Positions 16,774-24,499 of a DNA stretch of 64,000 nt are shown piece by piece (position 1 is the stretch's first letter; every line of letters begins with the position of its first letter). The notes under the pieces are model-generated. The model did no database searches, was not told the DNA's origin, and worked only from the letters and a program-made list of their open reading frames with translations. The position numbers and the translations under genes are program-made. This stretch comes from Flammeovirga sp. SJP92. Lineage in GTDB: Bacteria > Bacteroidota > Bacteroidia > Cytophagales > Flammeovirgaceae. The stretch covers positions 1-64,000 of the forward strand of contig NZ_LQAQ01000091.1 of NCBI RefSeq assembly GCF_001583495.1, given 5' to 3'.

Positions 16774-17589
16774 TTACTGATTTAAAGACTCATCAATGAC
16801 TTGGTGGATATGAGTGGATACATCTTCAAGGTCTTCAAAAGCAAAATCTAATAAAGTTTTTGTTTTATGTTCATTTGCGTTGATGACTCCAAATATATAA
16901 TTGCCTGTTGTTTTGTTTGAAATCTTGATGTTCTGAATGATTTTCTGTCCCACTTTCTTGAGTCCAACAATATGTTTGGATTCTTGATATCTTGCCTCTA
17001 ACTTATAAATATCATCTTGACCACCAATCAAAAGGTTATTCATTACATGAAGTAATTCTTCTAATGGAATACCTTCTTGAAACGGAATGAGAAAGAAGTT
17101 TAATTCATCGTTGATTCTTTCAATCAATAGAGAGTTATTGGCTTTTTTCAGTATCTTCTTGATGTTTTTATCAATAGATAATGCTGTGGGATTTACTTTT
17201 TTGGCGAAGTGGTAGTTGCTAGGATATTTTTCGTTAAAAATCAAACGGTCTGCAAAAGCCACATCTTGCCATTGTAACTTATCTTCTAGGTTGGCCATAC
17301 TAATCAATTCAGTATGAGAGTAGGCAACCGTGTCTTTCCATATGAACTTTTCCATTACTCTTGATTCTGCTAAAACCCAATGTGCAGCTGTTTCAAGAGA
17401 AATTTCTTCGTTAGTATACAAACACACATCTGTGTTTGTTTTTAATACTTTATCTATCCATTTAAAATCTTTATCCAACTTCACCCATGTGGCTATACTG
17501 TTATTTCCAGTGGGGGCGAATGAAACAATGTTTGAGTTTTCAAAATTTGGTGCGTGATTAGTAATGGTGATAAAGTATCTGATATTCAT
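16774..17589 (-). CDS. hypothetical protein, 271 residues
   Basis: No signal peptide or membrane helix; probably cytoplasmic. The sequence begins MNIRYFITITNHAPNFENSN and has two parts. The N-terminal half (1-120) is rich in Trp and acidic residues (NSIATWVKLDKDFKWIDKVL, VMEKFIWKDTVAY). The basic middle (KKVNPTALSIDKNIKKILKKANN) leads to a C-terminal half that ends in an amphipathic helix (DFAFEDLEDVSTHIHQVIDE). No catalytic motif recognised. It lies between the SpoU methyltransferase gene (79 bp upstream, with an ATGAATC inverted repeat at about 17623-17648) and murQ (102 bp downstream). Real gene by length and codon structure; function unknown. Confidence 0.65.
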   Translation of the reverse strand: MNIRYFITITNHAPNFENSNIVSFAPTGNNSIATWVKLDKDFKWIDKVLKTNTDVCLYTNEEISLETAAHWVLAESRVMEKFIWKDTVAYSHTELISMANLEDKLQWQDVAFADRLIFNEKYPSNYHFAKKVNPTALSIDKNIKKILKKANNSLLIERINDELNFFLIPFQEGIPLEELLHVMNNLLIGGQDDIYKLEARYQESKHIVGLKKVGQKIIQNIKISNKTTGNYIFGVINANEHKTKTLLDFAFEDLEDVSTHIHQVIDESLNQ

Positions 17590-17668
17590 ATTTCTATTTT
17601 TATAAGTAATTCTATACTATTAACATGAATCGTACCTTAAATGATTCATTTCAAATTCACAATAAATG

Positions 17669-18418
17669 TCAAACACGTTTTATATTGTCGCAGATGATAG
17701 CTGTGGCAATTGCAACATTCAAAGATTCAGCTTCTCCGTATTTTGGAATTGTGATTTTTGTTGTTAGAATTTTATGAACCTCTTCACTGATGCCGTGAGA
17801 TTCGCTCCCCATTACCATGATAGACTTTTGATCTGGAATAAATTGATGAATATCTTTCCCATCCATATCTGCTCCAATCACTTGAATACCATCTCTTTTA
17901 TATTCTTCTAAAGCTGTCGGAAGGTCTACGATATGAGTCTGAATTCTGCTGAAGGCTCCCATAGTAGAGGCTACGACTTTTGGTGAAAAAGGATCAGTAC
18001 ACTGTCTGGATAAGAAAATGTGTTTAATGTCATACCAATCTGCTACTCTTAGAATAGTACCAAGATTTCCCGGATCGCGAACATCATCCAATGCTAGACA
18101 AAAGTTGGGTAACTCTTGAGAAGTTGGAGGTGAGTAGATTGGAATTTCCACTACCGCTAATCCTGTGTCATTCGTTTGAAGGTTCCCATTTTGTTTGAGT
18201 AATTCAGGTGTAGTTTCATCCACTACCGGAATAGAACCTAATAGTTGATCATCTAGTAACGGATTAAGCTTTTCTGTATAAAAAAGGGCATGTATTTTCA
18301 ATGAAGAACTAAAAAGCTCTTCCAAATTTTTGTAACCCTCTACGATAAAACGGTTTGTGTCTTTTCGTTTTTTCTTTTGCAATAATGCACGAACTTCTTT
18401 ACTCCAACGCTTATTCAC
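17669..18418 (-). CDS. SpoU/TrmH-family RNA 2'-O-methyltransferase
   Basis: 249 residues. The N-terminal L30e-like substrate-binding domain (about 1-95, starting MNKRWSKEVRALLQKKKR) precedes a SPOUT knot domain with the three family motifs: motif 1 LDDVRDPGNLGTILRVADWY near residue 112, motif 2 IMVMGSESHGIS near residue 206 and motif 3 IPKYGEAESLNVAIATAI near residue 227. It methylates a ribose in rRNA or tRNA using S-adenosylmethionine; the exact nucleotide cannot be told. It starts 13 bp after the serine hydrolase gene, suggesting one transcript with it. Confidence 0.92.
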   Translation of the reverse strand: MNKRWSKEVRALLQKKKRKDTNRFIVEGYKNLEELFSSSLKIHALFYTEKLNPLLDDQLLGSIPVVDETTPELLKQNGNLQTNDTGLAVVEIPIYSPPTSQELPNFCLALDDVRDPGNLGTILRVADWYDIKHIFLSRQCTDPFSPKVVASTMGAFSRIQTHIVDLPTALEEYKRDGIQVIGADMDGKDIHQFIPDQKSIMVMGSESHGISEEVHKILTTKITIPKYGEAESLNVAIATAIICDNIKRV

Positions 18419-18431
18419 TAGCTTATAAAAT

Positions 18432-19583
18432 TTATCTTCTTCTAAATTCTGGAATCTCTAAAATATCAAAAACATGATTTGTATTACCAAAAGAGTGGTT
18501 GACTCTATTTGTTAGTATAATTAAAAATGCTTCTGATTCAGGGTAATGGACAAAAAGAGTGGAATAACCTCTCCACCAGCCACCATGGTAAATAACTTTT
18601 GTTCCATCAGAAGGTTTAAATAATCTCCATCCAAAACCATAGTTGTGACTTCCTTTTCTTTTGGGACTATGGAAAGTAAACGCTTTTTCTTTACTTTCTT
18701 CACTAAGCAGTGAGTCACCAAGAAGTGCTTTATGCCACTTGAAAAGGTCTTCAACATTTGAATATACACTTTTATCTCCCAAAACACCATCCAGCATGTA
18801 TTCTTCAAACTTTCTGCCTCCACCTGTATGTCCATAAGGGATGTTGTCTTGTTGTACTTTTACAGGATCAAAAGTAAAAGTAGAATCCATACCCAAAGGA
18901 GTAAAAATTCTTTGCTCCAAGAAGGTAGAGAATGGAGTTTGTGCCACTTTTTCAACAATTGAAGCTAGAAGCATATATCCTGAATTGGAGTATCTGAAGC
19001 TCTTATCGGGAGATCCATACTTACCTGGTTGATGCTCATACATATAGTCAATGCATAACTGATTGTCGATAGGAGTGTGCTTGTCTTTCAATTCTCTATC
19101 CATTAGATAGATGTAATTAGGAAGCCCAGATCTATGATCAAGAAGCATTTTTATTGTAATGCCAGGATAAGGAAAGTTGGGGAAATATTGATTTATTGAA
19201 TCATTGACAGATAATAAAGAATCCTGTTCCAATAGCAGGATAGCACTAGCTGTGAATTGTTTAGAAACAGATGCTAATTGAAAAATATCATCTTCTTCCA
19301 ATCTAGTCCTTCTTCTGATGTTCCTGTACCCAAATGCTTTTTTATAAACAATCTGTTTGTCTTTTGCACCCAAAACTACACCGTTGAACTGTCTTAGTTT
19401 ATGAAGTTTGGTAAAGGTAGAGTCAAAAACTTTATGGAAATGGTCTAATTCCTTTTTAGATAAAGAATCAATATCAATACTGATTTCTTCTGATGATTCT
19501 TCCTTTTCTTCTTGTGGTTTTTGGCACCCCAAAGCGATCCAAAAACAAAGAGAGGAAAGGAAGAATTGATTTAAATTAAGCAC
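18432..19583 (-). CDS. lipoprotein serine hydrolase (beta-lactamase/PBP4* family)
   Basis: 383 residues. The N-terminus MLNLNQFFLSSLCFWIALGC is a short lipoprotein signal with Cys20 in the lipobox, followed by a Glu/Ser-rich linker (to about 40). The class C beta-lactamase fold shows SxxK as SVSK at 105-108 with the acylating Ser105, YSN at 198-200 and a C-terminal HGGWWRGY for the third motif. Such proteins are DD-peptidases or esterases of the cell envelope; actual beta-lactamase activity is uncertain. It lies between the FAH-family gene (12 bp upstream) and the RNA methyltransferase gene (13 bp downstream) in a tight operon. Confidence 0.87.
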   Translation of the reverse strand: MLNLNQFFLSSLCFWIALGCQKPQEEKEESSEEISIDIDSLSKKELDHFHKVFDSTFTKLHKLRQFNGVVLGAKDKQIVYKKAFGYRNIRRRTRLEEDDIFQLASVSKQFTASAILLLEQDSLLSVNDSINQYFPNFPYPGITIKMLLDHRSGLPNYIYLMDRELKDKHTPIDNQLCIDYMYEHQPGKYGSPDKSFRYSNSGYMLLASIVEKVAQTPFSTFLEQRIFTPLGMDSTFTFDPVKVQQDNIPYGHTGGGRKFEEYMLDGVLGDKSVYSNVEDLFKWHKALLGDSLLSEESKEKAFTFHSPKRKGSHNYGFGWRLFKPSDGTKVIYHGGWWRGYSTLFVHYPESEAFLIILTNRVNHSFGNTNHVFDILEIPEFRRR

Positions 19584-19595
19584 AAATAAGAAATA

Positions 19596-20207
19596 CTATT
19601 TAACTTCGAAGTCTAACAATTTTTGACCTTCGATAAAACCTTCAATACGGTCACCAATTTTTACTGGAGAAACTCCTTTGGGAGTGCCCGTGAAAATAAG
19701 GTCACCTTTTCTTAGTGTAATGTATTTTGAGACGAATGAAATAATTTCATCGACATTCCAAAGCATCATTTTAGAATTGCCATTTTGTTTTTCTTCTCCG
19801 TTCAATTTGACACTGAAATTGATGTCTTGGATGGATTTGAAATTGGCAATTGTCTGGAATTCTGAAATAGGTGCACTTCCATTAAAACCTTTAGCAAGAT
19901 CCCATGGTAAACCTTTCTCTTTTAATTGCGATTGAACATCTCTTGCAGTAAAGTCAATACCAAGCCCTACTTCGTCATAGTAGCGATGAGCAAACTTTTC
20001 TTGAATATATTTTCCTTCCTTGCAAATTTTCACTACAAGTTCTACTTCATGGTGAATATCTTCAGAAAATTCAGGATAATAAAAAGGAGCATTGTTTCTT
20101 AAGACTGCAGTATCAGGCTTTGAGAAAATAACAGGCTGAGTTGGTCGCTCATTATTTAGTTCCTCAATGTGATCGACATAATTACGACCGATACAAATAA
20201 TTTTCAT
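19596..20207 (-). CDS. fumarylacetoacetate hydrolase family protein
   Basis: 203 residues, the short FAH/FAHD1-type form. Family motifs: MKIICIGRNYVDHIEEL, PVIFSKPDTAVL, HHEVELVVKI (metal-binding Glu residues), GIDFTARDVQ, AKGFNGSAPIS and the C-terminal GDLIFTGTPKGVSPVKIGD. Members cleave C-C bonds of acyl-pyruvates or oxaloacetate, or hydrate or isomerise catechol catabolites, with Mg2+ or Mn2+. The short form with no other catabolic gene nearby fits a general acylpyruvate or oxaloacetate hydrolase. First gene of the FAH-serine hydrolase-methyltransferase run. Confidence 0.9.
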   Translation of the reverse strand: MKIICIGRNYVDHIEELNNERPTQPVIFSKPDTAVLRNNAPFYYPEFSEDIHHEVELVVKICKEGKYIQEKFAHRYYDEVGLGIDFTARDVQSQLKEKGLPWDLAKGFNGSAPISEFQTIANFKSIQDINFSVKLNGEEKQNGNSKMMLWNVDEIISFVSKYITLRKGDLIFTGTPKGVSPVKIGDRIEGFIEGQKLLDFEVK

Positions 20208-20291
20208 AGGAATAAAAAATTTTGAGATGATTCTAGAAGAGCATTTTGAAACTTTTTGTAGAATAGAGTTTTCAGATATGCCCTAAAACAC

Positions 20292-20320
20292 AAAAAAGCC
20301 CGATAGTTTATTATCGGGCT
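20292..20320 (-). terminator. terminator of zinc-ribbon coiled-coil gene
   Basis: Perfect 9-bp stem AGCCCGATA/TATCGGGCT, 6-nt loop, TTTTTT on the minus strand; a T-run is also present on the plus side. Confidence 0.85.
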
Positions 20321-20339
20321 ATTTTTGTTAGTAATGTAA

Positions 20340-21131
20340 TTACTTTTTCTTAGCCGTAGCTTTTCTACCTCTTGTAGAACGTCTCTTAGGAGCTGCTTCC
20401 ACTTCCTCGATTACTTCTACTTCAGTAAGAACTCTACCACAGTGCTCACAAACGATTAGCTTCTTTTTCTCACGAATATCTGCTTGACGTTGTGGAGGAA
20501 CAGTTGCGAAACAACCACCACAAGCACCTCTTTTTACAGATACTACAGCTAATCCATTTGAAGAATTCTCTCTAATCTTATTATATGATCTTAATAATCT
20601 CTCATCAAGATGTTTCGTTGCCTTATCACGTTGCTTCAAAAGCTTTTGCTCATCCACTTCACTTTCAGCCATGATTTCGTCAAGTTCAGTTTTCTTAGCT
20701 TGTAGATCTTGTCTACGTTCTTCTAAAGCTTCTTTCGTTTTAACGATTTTATCGCGCTTCACTTTGCCATCAGCCTCGTTATCACGAATTTTCTTTTGTG
20801 CAACTTGTATATCAAGATCAAGCATCTCCATCTCTTTATTGATAGCATCAAATTCTCTGTTATTTCTAACATTCATTTGTTGCTCCTCAAGATAAGTAAT
20901 ACGCTTCTTGAAATCTTGAATTTTACCTTTTAACTGTTCAATATTTGCCTCTGTGCTACCAAGATCTGCATTAAGGTTATCGATACGAGTTTCAAAACGT
21001 ACGATTTCATCCTCTAAGTCTTGAACTTCTTCCGGCAAGTCGCCGCGTAATTTGCGGATTGCATCTAGTTCGCTGTCGATTTGTTGTACTTTCGAAAGCG
21101 CCTCGATTCTTTGGGCGACGGTATTCTCCAT
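20340..21131 (-). CDS. coiled-coil protein with C4 zinc ribbon
   Basis: 263 residues from ATG 21131 (MENTVAQRIEALSKVQQIDSE). The frame is open to 21197, but the extra 22 residues do not resemble the family, which starts just before the coiled coil. Residues 10-190 form a long antiparallel coiled coil with heptads of Glu, Lys and Leu. Then GACGGCFATVPP and IVCEHCGRVL give a CxxC-x(n)-CxxC zinc ribbon (about 204-237). The tail is Arg/Lys-rich (RRSTRGRKATAKKK). This is the widely conserved zf-RING_7 type, always found as one copy in Bacteroidota; related proteins associate with nucleic acids or with the ribosome, but the role is not settled. Confidence 0.88.
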   Translation of the reverse strand: MENTVAQRIEALSKVQQIDSELDAIRKLRGDLPEEVQDLEDEIVRFETRIDNLNADLGSTEANIEQLKGKIQDFKKRITYLEEQQMNVRNNREFDAINKEMEMLDLDIQVAQKKIRDNEADGKVKRDKIVKTKEALEERRQDLQAKKTELDEIMAESEVDEQKLLKQRDKATKHLDERLLRSYNKIRENSSNGLAVVSVKRGACGGCFATVPPQRQADIREKKKLIVCEHCGRVLTEVEVIEEVEAAPKRRSTRGRKATAKKK

Positions 21132-21273
21132 AGGGATTGGTAAAACTAAAGTGTTGACATTAAATTTTTTCCTGTATGCATTATAGATACTATGCAAGAT
21201 GCAATTTTAGTAAATAAAATCGACATATTCAGTATAAATTAGAATTAAATAACTAATCTATTTTCTACAAAGC

Positions 21274-21304
21274 AAAAAAAAGGCTAACAATACAATTGTT
21301 AGCC
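21274..21304 (-). terminator. terminator of tRNA-Met
   Basis: Perfect 9-bp stem GGCTAACAA/TTGTTAGCC with a 5-nt loop and a run of eight T on the minus strand, 9 bp past the tRNA. Confidence 0.85.
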
Positions 21305-21312
21305 CCATTAAG

Positions 21313-21386
21313 TGCTCCCAACAGGGCTCGAACCTGTGACCCTCTGATTATGAGTCAGATGCTCTAACCAACTGAGCTATGGGAGC
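21313..21386 (-). tRNA. tRNA-Met (anticodon CAT, elongator type)
   Basis: 74-nt cloverleaf on the minus strand: acceptor GCTCCCA/TGGGAGC with discriminator A, D arm TAGCTCAGTTGGTTAGAGC, anticodon loop CTCATAA in stem TCTGA/TCAGA, T arm with GGTTCGAGCCC. CCA is not encoded. It lacks the initiator features (three G-C pairs in the anticodon stem, mismatch at 1-72). A lysidine-modified tRNA-Ile2, which also has CAT, cannot be fully excluded, but the arms resemble elongator Met. Confidence 0.93.
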
Positions 21387-21662
21387 TGCTTTTCCTTGAA
21401 AGCGTTGCAAATATAGCAGATTGTTTTCGAACTATGCAAAAGAAAAAATAAAGTTTTTTGTATTATTTTTTTAACCAATTGGAAAACAATAAATTATTTT
21501 TGTCAAAAAAATGACATTTTTGTGATTTAATACTCTAATTTCATCTTTTTACCCATTTCGTAGTCATGGAAGAGGGTTCTTAATTGGAATTGTAAGCGAT
21601 CCTAAATCTTTTTGTATTATCATTTATTAAGCACTCTGAACCCTTTTATTGCAGTTTTTATC
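21387..21662. other. intergenic, no gene seen
   Basis: AT-rich spacer between the tRNA and the ade terminator; it must contain the tRNA promoter (minus strand), but I could not place the boxes with confidence. Confidence 0.5.
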
Positions 21663-21693
21663 AAAAAAAAGAGACACATCGTCAATGTGTCTC
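21663..21693 (-). terminator. terminator of adenine deaminase gene
   Basis: Perfect 9-bp stem GAGACACAT/ATGTGTCTC, 5-nt loop, T8 on the minus strand. Confidence 0.88.
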
Positions 21694-21718
21694 CATGTTA
21701 TATCTCTTATTCTAAAGA

Positions 21719-23344
21719 TTATTTCACAATTAGGTCTGTAAATTTAAATTCAGCTCCATCAAATAAACCTTTATCACTAAGTTTTAATTGAGGAATGACA
21801 AGTAGTGCCATAAAAGAAAGTGTCATGTAAGGGTCATGTAATTCACTTCCGTATTCTTTGGCCTTATTAAGAAGTTGTTGGTATTGTTCTGCTACAACCT
21901 CTCCATTTTCATTCGTCATTAATCCTGCAATTGGCAATTCCAGTAAATTGGATTCATCATTGGAGACAATACAAATACCACCTTTCATATCTATAACCTT
22001 ATTGACCGCTTTGTAAATTTCAAAGTCAGAAGTACCTACGGCAACAATATTATGAGAATCATGAGCAACTGTAGAGGCAATGGCTCCCTTTTTCATACCA
22101 AAACCCTTTATAAACGCAATAGAAGGATCTGCATCTTCATAGCGGTTGACTACTGTCATCTTTAAAACGTCATTCTCCTTGAAAGATTTGTATTCATGAA
22201 CTTCAGTAGAAGTGATTAACTGCCCATCATGTGCTACAATGCATCTGATTTTATCATCTTCTTTAAAGTTGGTATCGAAAAAGGATGAAGGCTTTTTGCT
22301 ACAATTAAATTTATTGACAACTTCAGCTTTAGGAGTAGTAAATAATTCCTTGCCGTTCTCTGCTACTTTTTCACCGTTAATATACGTAGCAAGAATGTTG
22401 AAATCTGTGATACTATCTACCACAATGAAATCAGCATAATCTCCAACTCTCAATTGCCCTACATCTAAATTATAATGATTGATCGGATTGACAGATGCTA
22501 TTTTAATTACATTGAAAATATCATCACCGTTTTGGATCGAGCGGTGCACAAACTTGTCCATATGATAATCAATCAGCTCATGAGGGTGAGAATCATCAGT
22601 ACAGAACATTAAAGATTCGGGGTCTGTTTTGATAAGTGGTGCTAAAGCATCGTAATTTTTTGCTGCACTTCCTTCTCGGATCTGAATTTTCATTCCCGCT
22701 TCAAGCTTATCTTTTGCCTCTTCTAGTTCTACGCATTCATGATCTGTAGAAATGCCTGCACTTGCATAATTTCTAGCTTGACTGCCTTTCAATCCAGGGG
22801 CATGTCCATCTACTGGTTTCTTGAGTTTCTTTGCTGCAAATATTTTCTGTTTAACTTCTGGGTCTCCATGAAGAACGCCCGGCCAATTCATCATTTCAGC
22901 AAGGTATTTTATATCATTACTTTTCAGTAGTTCTTCTACGTCCTTTGAATCAATGGTAGCACCAGCACTTTCAAAGTTTGTAGCAGGAACGCAGGAAGGG
23001 GCTCCAAAGTTAAATTTAAGAGGTGTTTTTTTTCCATCTTCAATCATGTATTTAACTCCTTTCACACCCAAAACATTGGCAATTTCATGTGGGTCAGAAA
23101 CAGTAGCTACAGTACCATGCCTGACCGCAATTTTTGCAAATTCTGTGGGAACTAACATTGAGCTCTCAATATGGATATGAGCATCTACAAAACCTGGCAT
23201 TATATATTGATTACAGCCTTTTGCTGATTCATCGTATTTGATAGAAGTGATTTTTTTCCCTTCAAACGTTAAAGTGCCAGGGAAAATGACTCTTCCATGA
23301 ACATCTACAATATATGCTTGTATTTTCTTTTCCATTGCTTCCAT
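21719..23344 (-). CDS. ade: adenine deaminase
   Basis: 541 residues, amidohydrolase fold. PGFVDAHIHIESSMLVPTEFA (about residues 49-69) carries the metal-binding HxH and the IESS signature that separates Ade from other cyclic amidohydrolases. GHAPGLKG (metal or catalytic His), STDHECVELEEA and FCTDDSHPHEL follow. The C-terminal domain with SFMALLVIPQLKLSDKGLFD is also specific to this family. It converts adenine to hypoxanthine and ammonia in purine salvage, using Mn2+ or Fe2+. Start at ATG 23344; ATG 23335 is equally possible. A 12-bp stem hairpin (23354-23391) is located just 9 nt before the start and may be a terminator of the upstream gene or a leader control element. Confidence 0.95.
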   Translation of the reverse strand: MEAMEKKIQAYIVDVHGRVIFPGTLTFEGKKITSIKYDESAKGCNQYIMPGFVDAHIHIESSMLVPTEFAKIAVRHGTVATVSDPHEIANVLGVKGVKYMIEDGKKTPLKFNFGAPSCVPATNFESAGATIDSKDVEELLKSNDIKYLAEMMNWPGVLHGDPEVKQKIFAAKKLKKPVDGHAPGLKGSQARNYASAGISTDHECVELEEAKDKLEAGMKIQIREGSAAKNYDALAPLIKTDPESLMFCTDDSHPHELIDYHMDKFVHRSIQNGDDIFNVIKIASVNPINHYNLDVGQLRVGDYADFIVVDSITDFNILATYINGEKVAENGKELFTTPKAEVVNKFNCSKKPSSFFDTNFKEDDKIRCIVAHDGQLITSTEVHEYKSFKENDVLKMTVVNRYEDADPSIAFIKGFGMKKGAIASTVAHDSHNIVAVGTSDFEIYKAVNKVIDMKGGICIVSNDESNLLELPIAGLMTNENGEVVAEQYQQLLNKAKEYGSELHDPYMTLSFMALLVIPQLKLSDKGLFDGAEFKFTDLIVK

Positions 23345-23353
23345 AATTAAACA

Positions 23354-23391
23354 AAGCCAAAATACATCTTAAGTATGAAGTATTTTGGCTT
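23354..23391 (-). terminator. hairpin in ade leader, terminator or attenuator
   Basis: Perfect 12-bp stem AAGCCAAAATAC/GTATTTTGGCTT with a 14-nt loop, then TGTTTAATT and ATG 23344 on the minus strand. It follows the PorT-like gene by about 120 bp, so it could end that transcript, but its position is that of a 5' leader structure of ade. Confidence 0.5.
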
Positions 23392-23510
23392 AGTTTATAT
23401 AAAGATTTAATTGTTGTTGTAATTTAATATTGAGTAGATATATGTCTTAATTTATTCATTAAAAGGCTATCTAAACTCTTGGTTACCTATTAGTAAGATC
23501 ACTATTGGAT

Positions 23511-24113
23511 CTAGAAAACGAGCGCGTAGGCTACAGTAATGTCAAACCTTGAAATAGAAAGGTCGTTTCCATCAGCTCTTGATATATCTGTAAAACCTGT
23601 TACGTATCTAAAATCAATCATGACATTTTCAATCAATGCTCCAACTCCAAAAACCATTGAAAAGTTAGAGTTATTTAAATATCTCATGCCGTCTCTTTCA
23701 TTGCTGTTTTCGGCAGGGCTTAATGAACCGTCTAAAATATTTGTAGGCCCTTTTTCTCTTGCTCTCGCCAAAATACTGACCATTGGCCCCGCATTGAAGA
23801 AAAAGCGTTTCGATTTTCCAAAGGTAAGCTTCGCTAGAATTGGGAAATCGACATAATTCAAATTGACAGTAGTTCCCTCTGATTTTGAGCTTATCATAGA
23901 GTACATGCATTCTGTCTGTAATGAAAACAGGTCGCTTGTAGCGGCTTCTACTACTACACCGAAGTTGAAATTAGGCTTGTAGTTAAAATCATTGGCACGG
24001 TTGGTTTTAATAGTTGATATACTAGTACCAATCTTGCCTGCTACCATAATACCTTGTCCAAAGACAGAGTAAGAACTAATCAATAAGCTAAGGGCCAAAA
24101 ATAGTTTCTTCAT
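23511..24113 (-). CDS. outer membrane beta-barrel protein (PorT-like)
   Basis: 200 residues from ATG 24113, which gives a signal peptide MKKLFLALSLLISSYSVFGQ; the open frame continues upstream to 24176 but without a sensible N-terminus. The mature protein shows alternating strands with aromatic residues (FNFGVVVEAATSDLFSLQTECMYS, RFFFNAGPMVSILARAREKG, MVFGVGALIENVMIDFRYVTGFTD) and ends in Phe (AYALVF), as is usual for 8-stranded outer membrane barrels of the PF13568 type in Bacteroidota. The specific function is unknown; most are orphan barrels. A TAATTTTG box (24156-24163) lies 43 bp upstream. Confidence 0.8.
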   Translation of the reverse strand: MKKLFLALSLLISSYSVFGQGIMVAGKIGTSISTIKTNRANDFNYKPNFNFGVVVEAATSDLFSLQTECMYSMISSKSEGTTVNLNYVDFPILAKLTFGKSKRFFFNAGPMVSILARAREKGPTNILDGSLSPAENSNERDGMRYLNNSNFSMVFGVGALIENVMIDFRYVTGFTDISRADGNDLSISRFDITVAYALVF

Positions 24114-24155
24114 ATAAGAATAGGTAATTTCAAAAAATTTTAGTGGATACCAATA

Positions 24156-24163
24156 CAAAATTA
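24156..24163 (-). promoter_or_regulatory. candidate -7 box (TAATTTTG) for the beta-barrel gene
   Basis: TAnnTTTG on the minus strand, 43 bp before ATG 24113; no TTG at the expected -33 distance. Confidence 0.3.
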
Positions 24164-24454
24164 TTTGCTGATGCAAAGATCATTTTTATTAATGAATTTA
24201 TAGAAGATACGAGTGAAATACTTTCTGTTCTCATTATTAAATGGTCTAAAAATTCTGTCTTGTCTCTAAAGTACTGAATAAAAAGTTCTGTAATGATAAG
24301 GTAAAAGAGAATGCTGACTCAATTGAATGTAACGTATTATTAGATTATTTCATCACACTACTCTCTAAGATAAACCTTACATAATACCGAATCTTTTTAC
24401 TTCTATCATGTACTTAATATTTAAAGTTACTATTCTTTTTATGTAGTTATAAAG
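24164..24454. other. intergenic, no gene seen
   Basis: AT-rich spacer between the giant gene's terminator and the barrel gene; no ORF, tRNA or strong hairpin found. Confidence 0.5.
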
Positions 24455-24493
24455 AAAAAACGAGATTTCTTGTATTGAATCGAAATCTCGTTT
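24455..24493 (-). terminator. terminator of the giant T9SS cargo gene
   Basis: Perfect 12-bp stem AAACGAGATTTC/GAAATCTCGTTT (24458-24469, 24482-24493), then TTTCTTT on the minus strand; starts 6 bp after the stop codon. Confidence 0.88.
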
Positions 24494-24499
24494 AAATAA

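Noticed and set aside
18521-18835. Minus-strand ORF of 104 codons within the serine hydrolase gene
   Set aside because: It lies in another frame of a full-length serine hydrolase with all three motifs in place, so it is not a frameshift product.
21132-21197. N-terminal extension of the zinc-ribbon coiled-coil protein
   Set aside because: The extra 22 residues do not fit the family start, which lies at the coiled-coil opening MENTVAQ.
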